This document shows positions 50,037 through 62,852 of a DNA stretch of 64,000 nucleotides, one piece after another (the first letter of the stretch is position 1; each line of letters starts with the position of its first letter). The translations under genes and the position numbers were made by a program. The notes under the pieces are model-generated. The model was given only the letters and a program-made list of their open reading frames with translations, was not told the origin of the DNA and did no database searches. Source of the DNA: Lytechinus pictus (lineage: Eukaryota; Echinodermata; Echinoidea; Temnopleuroida; Toxopneustidae); NCBI RefSeq assembly GCF_037042905.1, contig NC_087253.1, positions 19,309,501-19,373,500 of the forward strand, given 5' to 3'.

Positions 50037-52158
50037 CGTAGGCGGACCAGGGGGCCGAGGCCCCCCCCCCCCCCTCTTGGCGGAGCAAAAAAAAGAAAAA
50101 AAGGAAAAGAAAGAATGAATAAAGGAGGGTAAAGAGAGTAGAAAAGAAGAGAAGAACGACGAGTGCATAAAATAAGATGAGGGGAAAACTTGGAAAATAA
50201 AAAGAATCTTTCGTGCCGCTATATAAAATTTTCGCTCGCGCTTCGCGCTCGCATTGCCTGTTAGGTGATTTACATATCTTGTTCAATATGGAGCTCGAAT
50301 GTCAAATTTGGAAGTCAATATACAAAACATATTAATTTCACCTCGGAAATCGAACTTTCATTATTTTGTGTGATTTACAAATTGATTTAAAAAAAAGTGC
50401 TCTGTAAAAATGTCAGTTTTATGGTCTGAATATTAACATTTGCTGCTTGCGCTGCGCGCTCGCAAATTTTGATTTATCAGGTACCTATTATTTTCGTCCC
50501 TTTTCAGGTCTGATTGTTAAGACGTATCAGCTAGTGCGCTGCACGCTCGCATTTTGATAGGCGAGTTATATATGTTTCAATTTTGATTTTACAACAAACT
50601 ATACTTAAAATCCCCTTTTCATGACAGTTTATCAAAAATTTAAGCTCGCGATTTGCGCTCGCATTAATGGTTAAAGTATATTAACTGATGCATTCTATTC
50701 ATAATTACAAAAGTGAAATGTCCAGTTTTTATGCCATAATATCATCAGATTTCGCGCCCTCATTAGGCATTAATAAGTATGATATTAATTTAATAATCAA
50801 ATTGTCCCTTTTGTTTCATCTCGCTTAGCAAGAGGAATAGGAAGATAGTCATCAATTTCATATGATGACATGTCGTAAGGATGTCCCGGTCCTATGTCAA
50901 AACTCAAAGTAATAATAAAGAAAATATCAGCTCTTTTTTAAGTGCGATCCATATCCACCTTACAATTTTTCTACAAAGTGCTTGAAATATAAAGCTGAAA
51001 TTGACTCTTTTTTTCAGATCGGAATATCAAAGTTTCATGATTTTCATGATTAAAGGTTCTAGGTCTAGATTCTAGGTCTAAATTTGAAACACACGCGCGC
51101 ATGTTTATTCAGATACTCAACTTGTTCTCTATTTAAATCATTATCCAGTTACAGATCACAATATCAAAATGTTTCTGCTCGCGCTTTGTGCTCGCATTTT
51201 TTATGTAGGAAGACCCCATATTACTCATCCTTTTCATGATTTACAAAACATGAACAGAGTGGCCCATTTTTAGGTCTAAATCTCGATTTTTTTTTCTGCT
51301 CGCGCTTCGCGCTCGCATCAATTAATAAATTATATAGCTATCCTGTTCACGATTACAAAAACTGAATAAAATTGTCCATTCTTTCTTTAGAAAGTTCAAA
51401 ATTTTTCAGCTCGCGCTTCGCGCTCGCATTTTTTGATTGTTGAAATATGTAACGCCTTCATGGCTAAGTGCAAGCAGTTCTTAACAGTCACCTTTTCAAC
51501 AGGTACCAGTTCAAAACGTATATAACAATTTTCTGTTCGCGGTTTGCGCTCGCATTACTAATACTCCCCCTTTTCATGATTTACAAAACATGAATAGAGT
51601 GTCTCGTTCAGTAAATATTATAGGACTAAATCTCGAAATTTTCCGCTCGCGCTTCGCGCTCGCATCAATTGTTTACTTATATACCTATTCTGCTTGAGTT
51701 ACAGAAAGTGCTTAGAATTTCCATTCTTTAAGTGAAAATGTCAAAAAAAATTAGCTCGCGCTTCACGCTCGCATTATTTGATTGTTAAATGCTGCTTTAA
51801 CAGGTATCTTTTCCATCAGTTCAATTCTGCTCGCGCTTTGCGTTCGTAGTAATGATTAAGTTGCATAAAAATATCTTTTTCAGGATAATAAACATTGCCC
51901 AGAATGTTCAAATTTTAGGAAAAAATACATAAAACTTTCCATAAAATAGCTTGCGCTTCGCGCTCGCATCATATAAATAAGGATTATGATATTATAGATT
52001 AATTTATAAGAATAAAGCTAAGAAGTGACTAATGAGGACTACCACTTCAAAGAAACAAACAAAAATCATCTTTGAGCTGCCGATCGGGGAAAATATGGCT
52101 AAAACAAATATCCGCCCCCACCCCCCCCCCCTATTGGCGAAGGCTGGATCCGCCCCTG
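50037..52158 (+). mobile_element. hAT-like family C element nested in family B
   Basis: It starts CGTAGGCGGACCAGGGGG and ends CTGGATCCGCCCCTG, with TGTCCC on both sides (50031-50036, 52159-52164). The interior is a long array of GCTCGCGCTTCGCGCTCGC units from 50233 to 51975. No transposase is present. Confidence 0.75.
50233..51975. repeat. GCTCGCGCTTCGCGCTCGC array (family C)
   Basis: Units or variants occur at about 50235, 50447, 50540, 50644, 51178, 51298, 51409, 51534, 51645, 51753, 51829 and 51952. The ~550-bp gap at 50665-51170 corresponds to the place where the copy at 17025-19974 received the Harbinger MITE. Confidence 0.85.
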
Positions 52159-52439
52159 TGTCCCCCCTACCTTTTGGGAGAGATTTCCGCCCCTGCGCGC
52201 GACCACGTCTGTATCCTGCATCGGGACGCCGGAGCTTAATTGATTGAGTCGCGTTATAGGAGGGATGTTATTTGAATATGTGAAAGACTATGTAAATGAT
52301 TTGCGATTGTCGGAAGTGATATTTATGTAAATTATAAAATATTTAAAAAATACAGGGGGAACCTGATTTCGTGGGGGTGCTGCCTATGAGAGAAATAATA
52401 CACACAGCACCCCCAGCACCCCCGCTTCCCAGGTCCCTG

Positions 52440-52518
52440 TCACCAGTCGTTGTTTGAGCATGGACCTATTGTCTGAGTCACTCTTAACTTACGAACAGCC
52501 TTATGAATGGCTCCCTGG
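52440..52518 (+). mobile_element. Right MITE half, outer piece
   Basis: TCACCAGTCGTTGTTTGAGC to CTTATGAATGGCTCCCTGG is the right terminal arm of the MITE whose left terminus is at 4297. It closes the nested complex. Confidence 0.6.
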
Positions 52519-54858
52519 TTACTTGAAAGAGGAACAAGAATAATATTTTTCAGGAAAGAATAGTTTATTTTTTTACTTTACTTTGGCCAACGATGTTGTA
52601 GGACTGAGCCTGTTCATCGATCAAAGTAGAGATGTTCATTGCCGCTCTCTTCAGACAAAAATACACAAATGCACTGACTATATGTTCTTGTGTTGGCAGT
52701 GGGTTAGTCTGCAGGCACAGACCCCGATTGAAACTTTCATCAACAAGTGTGTCTCCACGCAAAGACTATAAAGCACATACAAAACTTGCATGCTGTTTCA
52801 ATTCAGATCGAGAGGGCGTTCAGTACATAAAGCATGATTAGGCTGCACATTCAGACCTCTGCAAATTCAGACCCTTAACTCGAGTGAAGGGTTTGAACAG
52901 CAGACTAGCAGGGAGTCGATGGTTGGCAGAGGTATCGTGGACAGCAAAAACAATAACTAAAAAAATAATTACTTAAAATACTCAAGCGCAAATCTCTTTC
53001 CTTATCACTCCTATTTCTTTTGTTTTATTTCCTCTTATCTTACCTGGGCTCACAGGCCTAATTCATTTCCCATAGACTCGTGTGTTAAAGTGGCACTTAA
53101 AAATAATTCGTAAAAAATAAGGAGGAAATTCGAGGGTTGAATGTTTACTACCAGTGGATGGGATAAATGTCTGACATTCCATATCTGACCAGAAAGGGTA
53201 CCTCGACCGGCTCATTTTAAAAATAAATCCGCATTTATGAAGACTACACCTGCCGGGACCAAATTCATCACTTGAGAGAGTAAAATGATCCTAATTCTTC
53301 CGCCAGTAAAAATATAGTTCCATAATGGTGATATATCTTTCCAATTTGGAAAAAAGTAAGTTCAGTAGGTACCCTCCCTAGAATCAGTGTTAGATTATCA
53401 GTCATATTCATTCATTTTTGTCAATCAGCAATATCAAATTTAAAAATTGAGCAATGGGTAGGCTCGAATGAATATCTATGGCCTGCCAGTTGTGATTAGG
53501 CCCGTGCGACCTCCTAAGTTAGTTTACCTATTATGGTGTATACATGTAGTCAAATGGATGCTCCGGGCTGAAAGTATTTATATCTAATCTAAATAAATAG
53601 AGTAAAATTCACAGAGCAAAATAAAAAGACATTGAATAAGATCCCTTTCATTCTACTGAATGAAATACCAAATGATATGGTCTTGTCTGATTTTTCTGTA
53701 TTCGAATTTCATATTAAATGATTCTGTAATGATATTAATTGCAGTCATTCTACTTTATTCTTGCTAATCCGGTTCTTCGTATTGGACTTGAGATGGCGCT
53801 TGTCACAAACTTCCTAAAACTGTATATGCCGCTGAGTCCCTGTACATTTTTGGGGGTCGTGAATCCCGTTTTATGATTTTTTTAAAACAAAATGAAATTT
53901 ACAAATTGCAACCATCTTCTTACTAAAATTGGCAGTTAGTTTCATTGAAAGCGGAAAAATAGAAGAAACATTATAGGACTCTGAAGATTTGACAATTTAA
54001 TCTCTTACAGAATACCAGAATTTCATAAGGGTTTGAATTCGTGGCGTCACCTGCATGCATGCAGCGTTTCCCAAATGTAAAATTCTTTATAGATCCATTA
54101 TTATGACTGTATTTATTAGTGAATATCCTATATTCAAACTGATGTGATCCAATTATAACTGCCCGTGACAAATCAACTGTTTCGACTGACCCCCCCCCCC
54201 CAGTTAATAACCCCAGAAATCATTATAGGTAGCAAGTAACTTTAATTGTATTAATGAAAAAATACTTTAAAAGAATAGCCTACATGCATACTGACTCTTA
54301 ATTTGTCAAAATATTATCTGTAAATAATGAAGAAAAAGAGTGTTAAGAAATGAAAAAGTATCAACACATATAGGCCTACCTAAAAAAACTTAATGAAAAG
54401 TCCATCCCAACAAAAAGTTGATTTGAATAAAGAGGGGTAAATATAGGCCTATGTACAGGGCTATATATTCCTACTCATAATTTGGCCTATTTCATTTTTT
54501 TGTTAGTCAATATTTCTACTCAGGGCAGACGTGGGGCATACGGAATTTCTTAACTGAATTACAATAATGGTATAGCAATGGCGATTGACAATTCCTCAAT
54601 TTGTGGGCAGACTCAAACTAATTAGGAAAAATATCAAGATATTTCATGTATTATTATTATAATGCCTATAAAAGAAATATCTGATCGTATGGATGCTCCA
54701 ATTCATATTTTGCACATTATCAGTAGCGTAAATTCATTATTGATCATTGGAATTACCTTAAAAATAAAATATTTTGAATAAGATATAGGCCTGTACAATA
54801 TTAATTATATTTGATAGGATCCTATTTGATGAGGGTGATATACTTTGTTGGGTCTATC
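52519..54858. other. Intergenic, only repeat fragments seen
   Basis: At 53559 ATGCTCCGGGCTGAAAGTAT is one end of the MITE family at 35757, and at 54393 AAAGTCCATCCCAACAAAAA is a fragment of the AAGTCCACCCCA family. A C-tract stands at 54190-54201. A 65-codon minus-strand frame at 52565-52762 has no recognisable domain. Confidence 0.45.
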
Positions 54859-55458
54859 AAAGGACAAGTCCACCCCAACAAAAAGTTAATTTGAATAAAA
54901 CGAGAAAAATCCAACAAGCAAAACACTGAAAATGTCATCAAAATCGGATGTAAAATAAGAAAGTTATGACATTTTAAAGTTTCGCTTAATTTCACAAAAC
55001 AGTTATATTCTCATCCTGGTCGGTATGCAAATTAGCAGACTGATGACGTCACCCACTCACTATTTCCTTTGTATTTTATCATATGAAATATGAAAAATTC
55101 TAATTTTCTCCTCATTGTCATGTGAAACAAAATGTTATTCTAGTAAACATGTGGCGCTACCATTATTTTAACACTTATGGTTGAGTCAAGTTGGTGGTCA
55201 AATCTGTAAAAATTTAAATATTGTATAATTCAAACAATAAAAAACAAAAGAAATAGTGAGTGAGGGACATCATCGACTCTTTCATTTGCATATCGCTGAG
55301 TTGGGCATTCAACTGTTTTGTGAAAAATAAGCGAAATTTTAAAATGTCATAACTTTCTTATTTTACATCCGATTTCGATGAAATTTGTAGCGTTATGTTT
55401 ATTTGATTTTTCTCTATCGATTGAAATCAAAATATTCTGGGGTGGACTTGACCTTGAA
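54859..55458. mobile_element. MITE with AAGTCCACCCCA ends, second full copy
   Basis: The left end GGACAAGTCCACCCCAAC is mirrored by CTGGGGTGGACTTGACC. It shares its inner sequence with 41062-41646 (for example GATGACGTCACCCACTCAC, near 55045). Confidence 0.8.
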
Positions 55459-56379
55459 GGCTATTTTAGACTGGGTAGGGGCCGGGGTAGGGTTTAGATA
55501 AGTGGTTAATTGGCTCTATGACGTCCAAAGAAGTGATATATAATGGGTACATTTTGGGAAGTCTATCCCACAATATAGGCCCTAGCTTACGTCCCCCACG
55601 TATTTTTGTAGGCCCAGGCGTGACCTTTAAAATTCACCCTGAAGAAAACTTTGTTGTAAAAATAGCAGAAAACCCCCAAACCCGGAGGGGTCACTTACAT
55701 TGACGAGTGGATACCATGCACGACCAAAAAAACACGTAAAAAGGATGTCTTTTCAAGATAGGGCACGTTACGTACGTAACTGGTGAAAGGGTGTCAAAAA
55801 CACAAAAATAATGAAAAAGGGGTATCTATTTCGCTGGGAAAGTTACGTCTTTAGGGTCAAATTTGCGGGGATGATAAAACAAAATTGAAATGTTTTATTA
55901 AGGAATAAGGATGTCCTTTTTGCCCCCACACTACGTGTTTAGAGTCCGATTTGCACGACTCGGTGTGGAAGGTCGGGTCGTACTCACCAAATGATGTGTA
56001 AAGGTAAAACCAACGACGACCGAAGGACCCGTGACATAACAATAAATATTCCTGTACTTGTTTAGGGGTTCATTTCAGGGAATACTTGCCAATTAGAGTA
56101 GTAAGGGTAGAGTTTCACACGCCAATACTTGTTAAATGGTGCATTTTAAGAATATGGAAAATACGTGTTTAGGGTGCTTTTCGAGACCCCATGGTCGCGC
56201 ATGGTATCCAGTCGTCAATGGAATGGCCCACCGGGCCCCCAAAACATATTGGTGATGAGTTTGAACGAAATCCATTCAAGATTAAGAAAGTTATGTGGAT
56301 TTGTGCCGTCGACGACGAGCAGCTCCCATTAGGCCTATAGGGCTAGCTACTATAAAATGCATAAATTTCAAAACTTTTT
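55459..56379. other. Non-coding stretch with short internal repeats
   Basis: Several related phrases recur in both orientations between about 55680 and 56230 (TACGTCTTTAGGGTC, CTACGTGTTTAGAGTC, GGATACCATGC and GCATGGTATCC). GACGAGTGGATACCATGC (55702) and its inverse near 56192 bound it, so it may be a foldback element of about 520 bp. No gene is seen. Confidence 0.45.
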
Positions 56380-56518
56380 GGCCCGAATTCGCAAAGGTGG
56401 TTTCGGTTGAAACCATATGCTTTCATTTGAAACCACCTTTGTGAATCGCAAAATCAGTAAAACCCACGGTTGAATTAAACCATGGTTTCTGCAAAAACCA
56501 CATTTGTGAATTCGGGCC
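56380..56518. mobile_element. Short MITE with GGCCCGAATTC ends
   Basis: GGCCCGAATTCGCAAAGGTG at the left is mirrored by ACCACATTTGTGAATTCGGG at the right. The inside contains a second inverted pair built on AAACCATGGTTT-like words. Confidence 0.75.
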
Positions 56519-56877
56519 TTAATGGTTCGTAATGACTTATTTTTGTTTTCTCTTCAGAAAATTGTGTGAAATGATTTGTCTATAATTGGTATACTGAGGG
56601 TAATGAGTAAAACTAAAAACCATTTTCAATTTTCGGAGAAAATTACATTTCATTTATTTTTTTACCAGATATGTTGGAAAGCTGCACGCATATGGGGTCA
56701 CAAATCAAATAATTGAAATTCTAATAACTTTGTTTTATTCTTCGATGTATTTTTTCTCAAACCTTCGGCAATATTTTCTTTTATTTTTTTCTGCTATTTT
56801 TTATAACAAACTTTTGTCTGGGTGAACTTCCCCTCTTTAACTTTACGCACTGTACTGGCACGTAGCGTAGAGCTATA

Positions 56878-57189
56878 GCTAGTTTCTGAAGTCGGGTTTA
56901 ACTTAAACTCAGGTTTAAAGCTGTGGTTTAAGTATGGACAGCCAATTGTTACATAAATCACTAACGGTAGAGATATCATATTTCAGCTCATTTGGCTCTC
57001 AAATCATTCATAATTGTCTAGGAAGTATATATAGATGATTGTCTTCACCATTGATGAATCAGGAAAGAGCACAGTAAACATAAGAAACGTACAACTTAAT
57101 GAAAAATTTGATACTTTTGGCTTCCCATACTTAAACCACAACTTTAAACCTGAGTCTAAGTTAAACCAGACTTCAGAATACGGGCCATA
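56878..57189. repeat. Foldback repeat with ~68-bp arms
   Basis: Left arm TTTCTGAAGTCGGGTTTAAC and on (56882-56945), ending TTTAAGTATGG, is mirrored by CCATACTTAAACC and on to GACTTCAGAATA (57124-57180). The minus-strand open frame across it is a by-product. Confidence 0.65.
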
Positions 57190-59501
57190 GAGATATCTCG
57201 ATGCTCTCGCTCGTAGCATAGCACTACAGATCAAGGCTAGCAAATTGGCAACGTATTCCACATCATTACCATCATTTGCTGTGTGGTGTCCGTGCCAAAA
57301 TTCCGGAGACAATTGATTAAAACTCATATTCCGTGTGGTGAGTTTAATTCTAAGCGTTTTTTTTTAATTTTCAACTAATTGAATCTTGACGTACATTGTT
57401 AATATAATTATTTATTATGTAATGTCAATGGTATGTCAAAAGCTTGGGAGGTCTTGTTTCGCAAAAAGTATTTTGTACAGTCCCACGTGTAGTAGTATTT
57501 TGTTGATGCATAAAATGCCTACAATTGATCTCGCCAGAAAAAAAAATTGGCCAGCCAAAGCCAAGGCAAAGTGATTATTGCCCAGATGCCCTCATTCCTT
57601 CTATCCCCCGAACCAAGTGAATATTTAGTAAAGTTTCTTGGTTTTTATTGTCGAAATCCAGTATTAATATTTGGTAAATTTTTCAAAGAAATTGATTGAA
57701 AAATAAAGACTTTTTAAAGTATGATTTTTAATAGACAGCTGGCAGCCGTCTGTTTCGAGGAGTTTTTTAACATTTTATTTTTTTTAAATTTCTCCTCATA
57801 CACAGACGGCTCGCTAGCGTGCAGCCACCATTAGGGGACTTGCAATGCAAAATCCCCCCGTCGGGGCTCTTCAATTTTTGTCTTTAATGAGTAAAAATTT
57901 TGAAAATTCACGCGACCAAAATGCAAATTAATATTCCCTCTTGGCATCAATTGCCAAAAAACTGAGAAAAATCAAGTTAAAAGGAACAAAAACAGTGACT
58001 TACCTCGGGTGTCGCGCAAATTCACTTCCCCGTTTTATCCGATCTTAAGTACATAAACATATGGCCATTGAGTCCCCTGTACAGATCGCGCTAGAACTTC
58101 GGTCTCTGTATTTGGTGAGTGAAGCCAACGGAGTTCAGCTGAACAACCAACATAACAGAGACCGAAGCTTTTGGTCTAGATTTTTAATTAATAAATCAGT
58201 GACAACATGTCATTATTTAAACAATGTCAATGTTGAAAAAATAAACGAAATAAAAGAGTCTTAATTTCATAAAAAGTCTCCACGTAGACACCCATGGGTT
58301 CATAGCATGCGCCGTTCAAATGAAAATTACAGGCACAACACAACAATTTCAACATGAGATAGATCTAGATCTAAATCAATGCCAATGGCAATGGATTTTA
58401 TCAATAAAATTATAAGGATTCTATGACATACTATGAAACTTACCACCTTCTTCTTAAGTTCTTGTTCTTCCTCCGCTTTTATCGGAGATCAGCACCAAAA
58501 TGCAGTATGATGTAATCCATCCATCCAGTACATTGCATTTGAAGGTTAAATTACATAATTCATCGAGGACAGGAAAGAGATACGTTTTATAATTATATGT
58601 CATGTGAATTTTATATAAAAGTATCTGTTACAAGCTGACAGCAAACTGAAGAAGGAAGATTAAGAGAGCTTGGTAAGAGTACCACTCTACTATAATTGTT
58701 GTTCTTGATGGGGTCATATAGGCAGAATATGTCATCTTGCATCGATATGCCTTCTTTTCAGTTTTGTAAGAAGGTCTTCTCTGTGAGATAAGAAATAGGC
58801 ACAGGGTCCAACAAAATAATCTACATCTTCACCTTCCTTGTTACAAAGGTGGCACGTGGGTGTATTACACTTCATGATATGAAGCCCCTTTTTTCACCTA
58901 TTTTTATTTTTTCTTTTGTTGAAGAGGGTCCTGTAGCATTTAGGGGACAGCCATTTTCGTCAATAGAGGGCACATGAAACCTAAGGCTAAGATGATACAA
59001 GGAAAAGACTAGACACTTGATCTATCTCACACGCATATCGATGTAAAGCGTTACACAACATTTGTCCCATCTTTTTATTTTAGAGTCTTTGATTCAGAAA
59101 ATGTGTCCATTTAGGTATAGATCTACCGTTTGTTTACGAACGATCTGCTGGTCATGCTCAAGGTGTGTACTTTTTTTTTTTCTCTCTTTTTTTTTAATTA
59201 TTAAAAAATGCTTTTCCAAAGATGTTCCATCTTTGATGACGAAGAGCAAATGCAACAACTCTTCTGATCAGATGATATTGATTTTATTTGCTCTCCTATT
59301 TCATCAAATAACAAAAGGATAGCGCTTATTGTGAATTTGATTAGCGCCATCATACAGCTCATATTCTCTACAGTCAAATCTCATCAAAAGCAATTTTTTA
59401 ATCAGAAATAAAATTGCCAGTTGTTAATACTGTCAATTCATAGTTTGTTTGGTCTTACTTAGACCGATTTCAAGCAAACATTTCTACTGAACTGATTAAG
59501 C
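57190..59501. other. Intergenic, small inverted repeats only
   Basis: Short inverted pairs occur at 57739/57803 (GCCGTCTG and CAGACGGC) and at 58096-58109/58155-58168 (CTTCGGTCTCTGT and its inverse). No coding exon can be supported. Confidence 0.4.
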
Positions 59502-59570
59502 AATGTCCTGTGACTGTCGATTTTCAAAAAGTCAGCAAACATTTTTGAAAATCGACAGTCACAGGACATT
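59502..59570. repeat. Perfect 29-bp inverted repeat, 11-base loop
   Basis: Arms 59502-59530 (AATGTCCTGTGACTGTCGAT and on) and 59542-59570 are perfectly complementary over 29 bp; the loop is GTCAGCAAACA. The size fits a microRNA-like precursor stem or a very young foldback. No family is recognised. Confidence 0.85.
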
Positions 59571-59710
59571 CACTGTGCGAGGTTTGTCTGTATAGGAACC
59601 TTGCATTAGTGTGAGTGTGTAGCATGTTAATGGTAGAGCGGAGGTATAAATATCCAAGTGCTTTAGAAATGCATGTATCATTATTTTTATTTTTATCACA
59701 ATACTATTTT

Positions 59711-60018
<308 letters not shown>

Positions 60019-60281
60019 ATTACTCTTCCTCTTCTTTCTCTTCCTCTCTTCCCCTTTCTCCTCTTCTTTGTCCTCTTCTTCTTTGTCCTCTTTTTTCTTG
60101 TTCTCCCTCATCCTCATCATCTTCCTCTTATTCTCCTTCTTCTCCTCCTCCTTATGATGATGATTATAATGGTGATGATGATGATAATTATTAAAAATCA
60201 TATTAAGAATTCATAATCTAACTGTATTTCCTCTCATGTCAGGCACAGTAATAACTTATGAAGCAAGATGTTTAAAATAGT

Positions 60282-60381
60282 ACAGAAGCAGACGTATACA
60301 TTCCTTTCTCATCGCTACGGCGTTCTCCTCATCTTTAGCGGTATAGTCCTTGTTATTGTCTCGGCATTTCAATTTGGAGAG
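60282..60381 (+). other. Possible exon encoding a membrane segment
   Basis: A frame reads [20 protein letters not shown], a good transmembrane helix. It is followed by a consensus-like donor (GGAGAG|GTAAGC near 60380) and preceded by a possible acceptor (AAATAGTACAG) or an ATG at 60268. No further exon was found. This is weak evidence for a gene. Confidence 0.2.
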
Positions 60382-60763
60382 GTAAGCTATGCTCAGTACA
60401 GTTTTATTATAGTCACTGGGTGGTGTTTCATAGCCGTTTGTAAGTTTTGCACGACTTTACAGATTCAATTCAATTAAAAATTGATTTGACATGAGTAAGT
60501 CGATTTACAGTAGGCCTGGGTCGGAACGGACCATGGGCGGAAATCCCAGGGGGGACAGGGGGGACGTGTCCCCCCTACTCAAAATAGTAGGGGGGACACA
60601 ATATCAAATGTCCCCCCTACTATTTTTGGTCTTTAATGATGGTAAGAAATACATCATTCTAAATCGAAATAAAACATGTATTTTGGAACGAGATGACCTT
60701 ACTTTGGCGATGATAACCTTTTTTTTTTTGCTCGTCAAATTTTCTCGCCCCTTCCCTAGTCCC

Positions 60764-62852
60764 CATAGGCGGATCCAGGGGCCGAGGGGCCCGCCCCCCC
60801 CCCTTGGCGGAGCAAAAAAGGGGAAAGAAAGAAGGGAAAAAGGAGGGAAAAGAGAGGAGAAGGACGACGAGTGCATAAAATAAGACGAGGGGAAGACTTG
60901 GAAAATAAAAAGAATCTTTCGTGCCACTATATATAATTTTCGCTCACGCAAGTTCAATATGGAGTTCCATCAAGTTTGGAAGTCAATATACAAAACATAT
61001 TTCACCTCGGAAGTCGAACTTTCATTATTTTGTGTAATTTACAAATTGGTTTTTCAACAGTGCTCTGTAAAAATGTCATTTTTCTGGTCTGAATGTTAAC
61101 ATTTGCTGCTTGCGCTGCGCGCTCGCAAATTTTGATTTATCAGGTACCTATTATTTTCGTGTATTCCATAAAGTTTTCAAAATATCCCTTTTCAGGACTG
61201 ATTGTCAAGACGTATCAGCTAGCGCGCTGCACGCTCGCATTTTGATTGGCGAGTTATATACATGTTTCAATATTGATTATGCAACAAATTACTTAAAATC
61301 CCCTTTTCATGACAGTTTATCAAAAAAATTTAGCTCGCGATTTGCACTCGCATTAATGGTTAAAAATTTATTAACTGATGCATCCTATTCATAATCACAA
61401 AAGGGAAATGTCCAGTTTTTATGCCATGATATCATCAGATATCGCGCCCTCATTAGGCATTAATAAATATGATATTAATCTAATAATTAAATTGTCCCTT
61501 TTGTTTCATCTCGCTCTTAGCAAGAGGAATAGGAAGATAGTCATCATTTTCATGATGACATGTCGTAAGGATGTCCCGGTCCTATGTCAAAACTCAAAGT
61601 AATAATAATAATATCAGCTCTTTTCTAAGTGCGATCCATATCCACCTTACAATTTTTCTACAAAGTGCTTGAAATATAAAGCTGAAATTTACTCTTTTTT
61701 CAGATCGGAATATCAAAGTTTCATGATTTTCAAGATGAAAGTTGTATTTAGAATGCCTGAATTCTAGGTCTAAATATGAAACACGCTCGCGCATGTTTAT
61801 TCAGATACTCAACTTTTTCTCTAATTTAAATCATAATCCAATTATCACAATATCAAAATTTTTCTGCCCGCGCTTTGTGCTCGCATTATTAATGTAGGAA
61901 GACCCCATATTACCCATCCTTTTGATGATTTACAAAACATGAACAGAGTGGCCCATTTTTAGGTCTAAATCTCGAACTTTTGTTCTGCTCGCGCTTCGCG
62001 CTCGCATCAATCGTTAAATTATATAGCTATCCTGTTCACGATTACAAAAACTGATTAAAATTTTCCATTCCTTTATAAGAAAGTTCAAAAATTTTCAGCT
62101 CGCGCTTCGCGCTTGCATTTTTTGATTGTTGAAATATGTAACGCCTTCATGGCTATTAAAGTGCAAGCAGTCCTTTAAAGGTACTTTTTCAACAGATACC
62201 AGTTCAAAACGTATATAAAAATTTTCTGCTCGCGCTTTGCGCTCGCATTATTAATACTCCTTTTCAGGATTTACGAAACATGAATAGAGGGTCTCGTTTA
62301 GTAAATATTATAGGACTAAATCTCGAAATTTTCCGCTCGCGCTTCGCGCTCGCATTAATTGTTTACTCATATACCTATTATACCTATATCTGCTTGAGTT
62401 ACAAAAAGTGTTTTGAATTTCCATTCTTTAGGTGAAAATGTCAAAAAAAAATTCAGCTCGCGCTTCGCGCTCGCATTATTTGATTGTTAAATGCTACTTT
62501 AACAGGTATCTTTTCCATCAGTTCATTTCTGCTCGCGCTTTGCGTTCGTAGTAATTATTAAGTTGCATTTACACATCTTTTTCAGGATAACAAACATTGC
62601 CCAGAATCAGTTCAAATTTTAGGAAATAATAAAATTTCCACAAAAAAATTGGTCGCGCTTCGCGCTCGCATCATATAAATAAGGATTCTGATATTACATA
62701 TTAATTCATAAGAATAAAGCTAAGAAGTGTCTAATGAGGACTACCCCTTCAAAGAAACAAACAAAAATCATCTTCGAGCTGCCGATCGGGGAAAATATGG
62801 CTGAAACAAATTTTCGCCCCCCCCCTATTGGCGAAGGCTGGATCCGCCCCTG
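60764..62852 (+). mobile_element. hAT-like family C element nested in family B, second copy
   Basis: It starts CATAGGCGGATCCAGGGG and ends CTGGATCCGCCCCTG. Flanks TAGTCCC and TAATGTCC are only partly alike. It aligns along its length with 50037-52158. Confidence 0.75.
61103..62675. repeat. GCTCGCGCTTCGCGCTCGC array (family C, second copy)
   Basis: Units or variants occur at about 61110, 61218, 61333, 61867, 61987, 62098, 62228, 62336, 62457, 62531 and 62652, in the same order and spacing as 50233-51975. Confidence 0.85.

Larger units (their letters stand above)
49817..52195. mobile_element. hAT-like family B element, enlarged by a nested family C element
   Basis: Ends CATGGGCGGAAATC and GATTTCCGCCCCTG are flanked by CGCGCGAC (49809-49816, 52196-52203). 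Family A copy 1 has the uninterrupted site near 11403, which confirms the insertion. Outer parts match the 255-bp family B MITE. Confidence 0.9.
47425..52439. mobile_element. hAT-like non-autonomous element, family A, copy 2
   Basis: It begins CAGGGACCTGGGAACG and ends CTTCCCAGGTCCCTG, with TCACCAGT duplicated at 47417-47424 and 52440-52447. It is the reverse complement of copy 1 (8742-15718) in overall order: TA/CA microsatellite, GCGAGC array, MITE, then GGGGGTGCTGC-type end. It lacks the LINE and tRNA array of copy 1, and has instead gained the elements at 48846-49100 and 49817-52195. Confidence 0.9.

Noticed and set aside
52565-52762. 65-codon minus-strand frame
   Set aside because: No recognisable motif, no splice signals and no neighbouring exon; an old transposon remnant is equally likely.
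57004-57327. 107-codon minus-strand frame as a gene
   Set aside because: It overlaps one arm of a foldback repeat and has no domain pattern or splice context.
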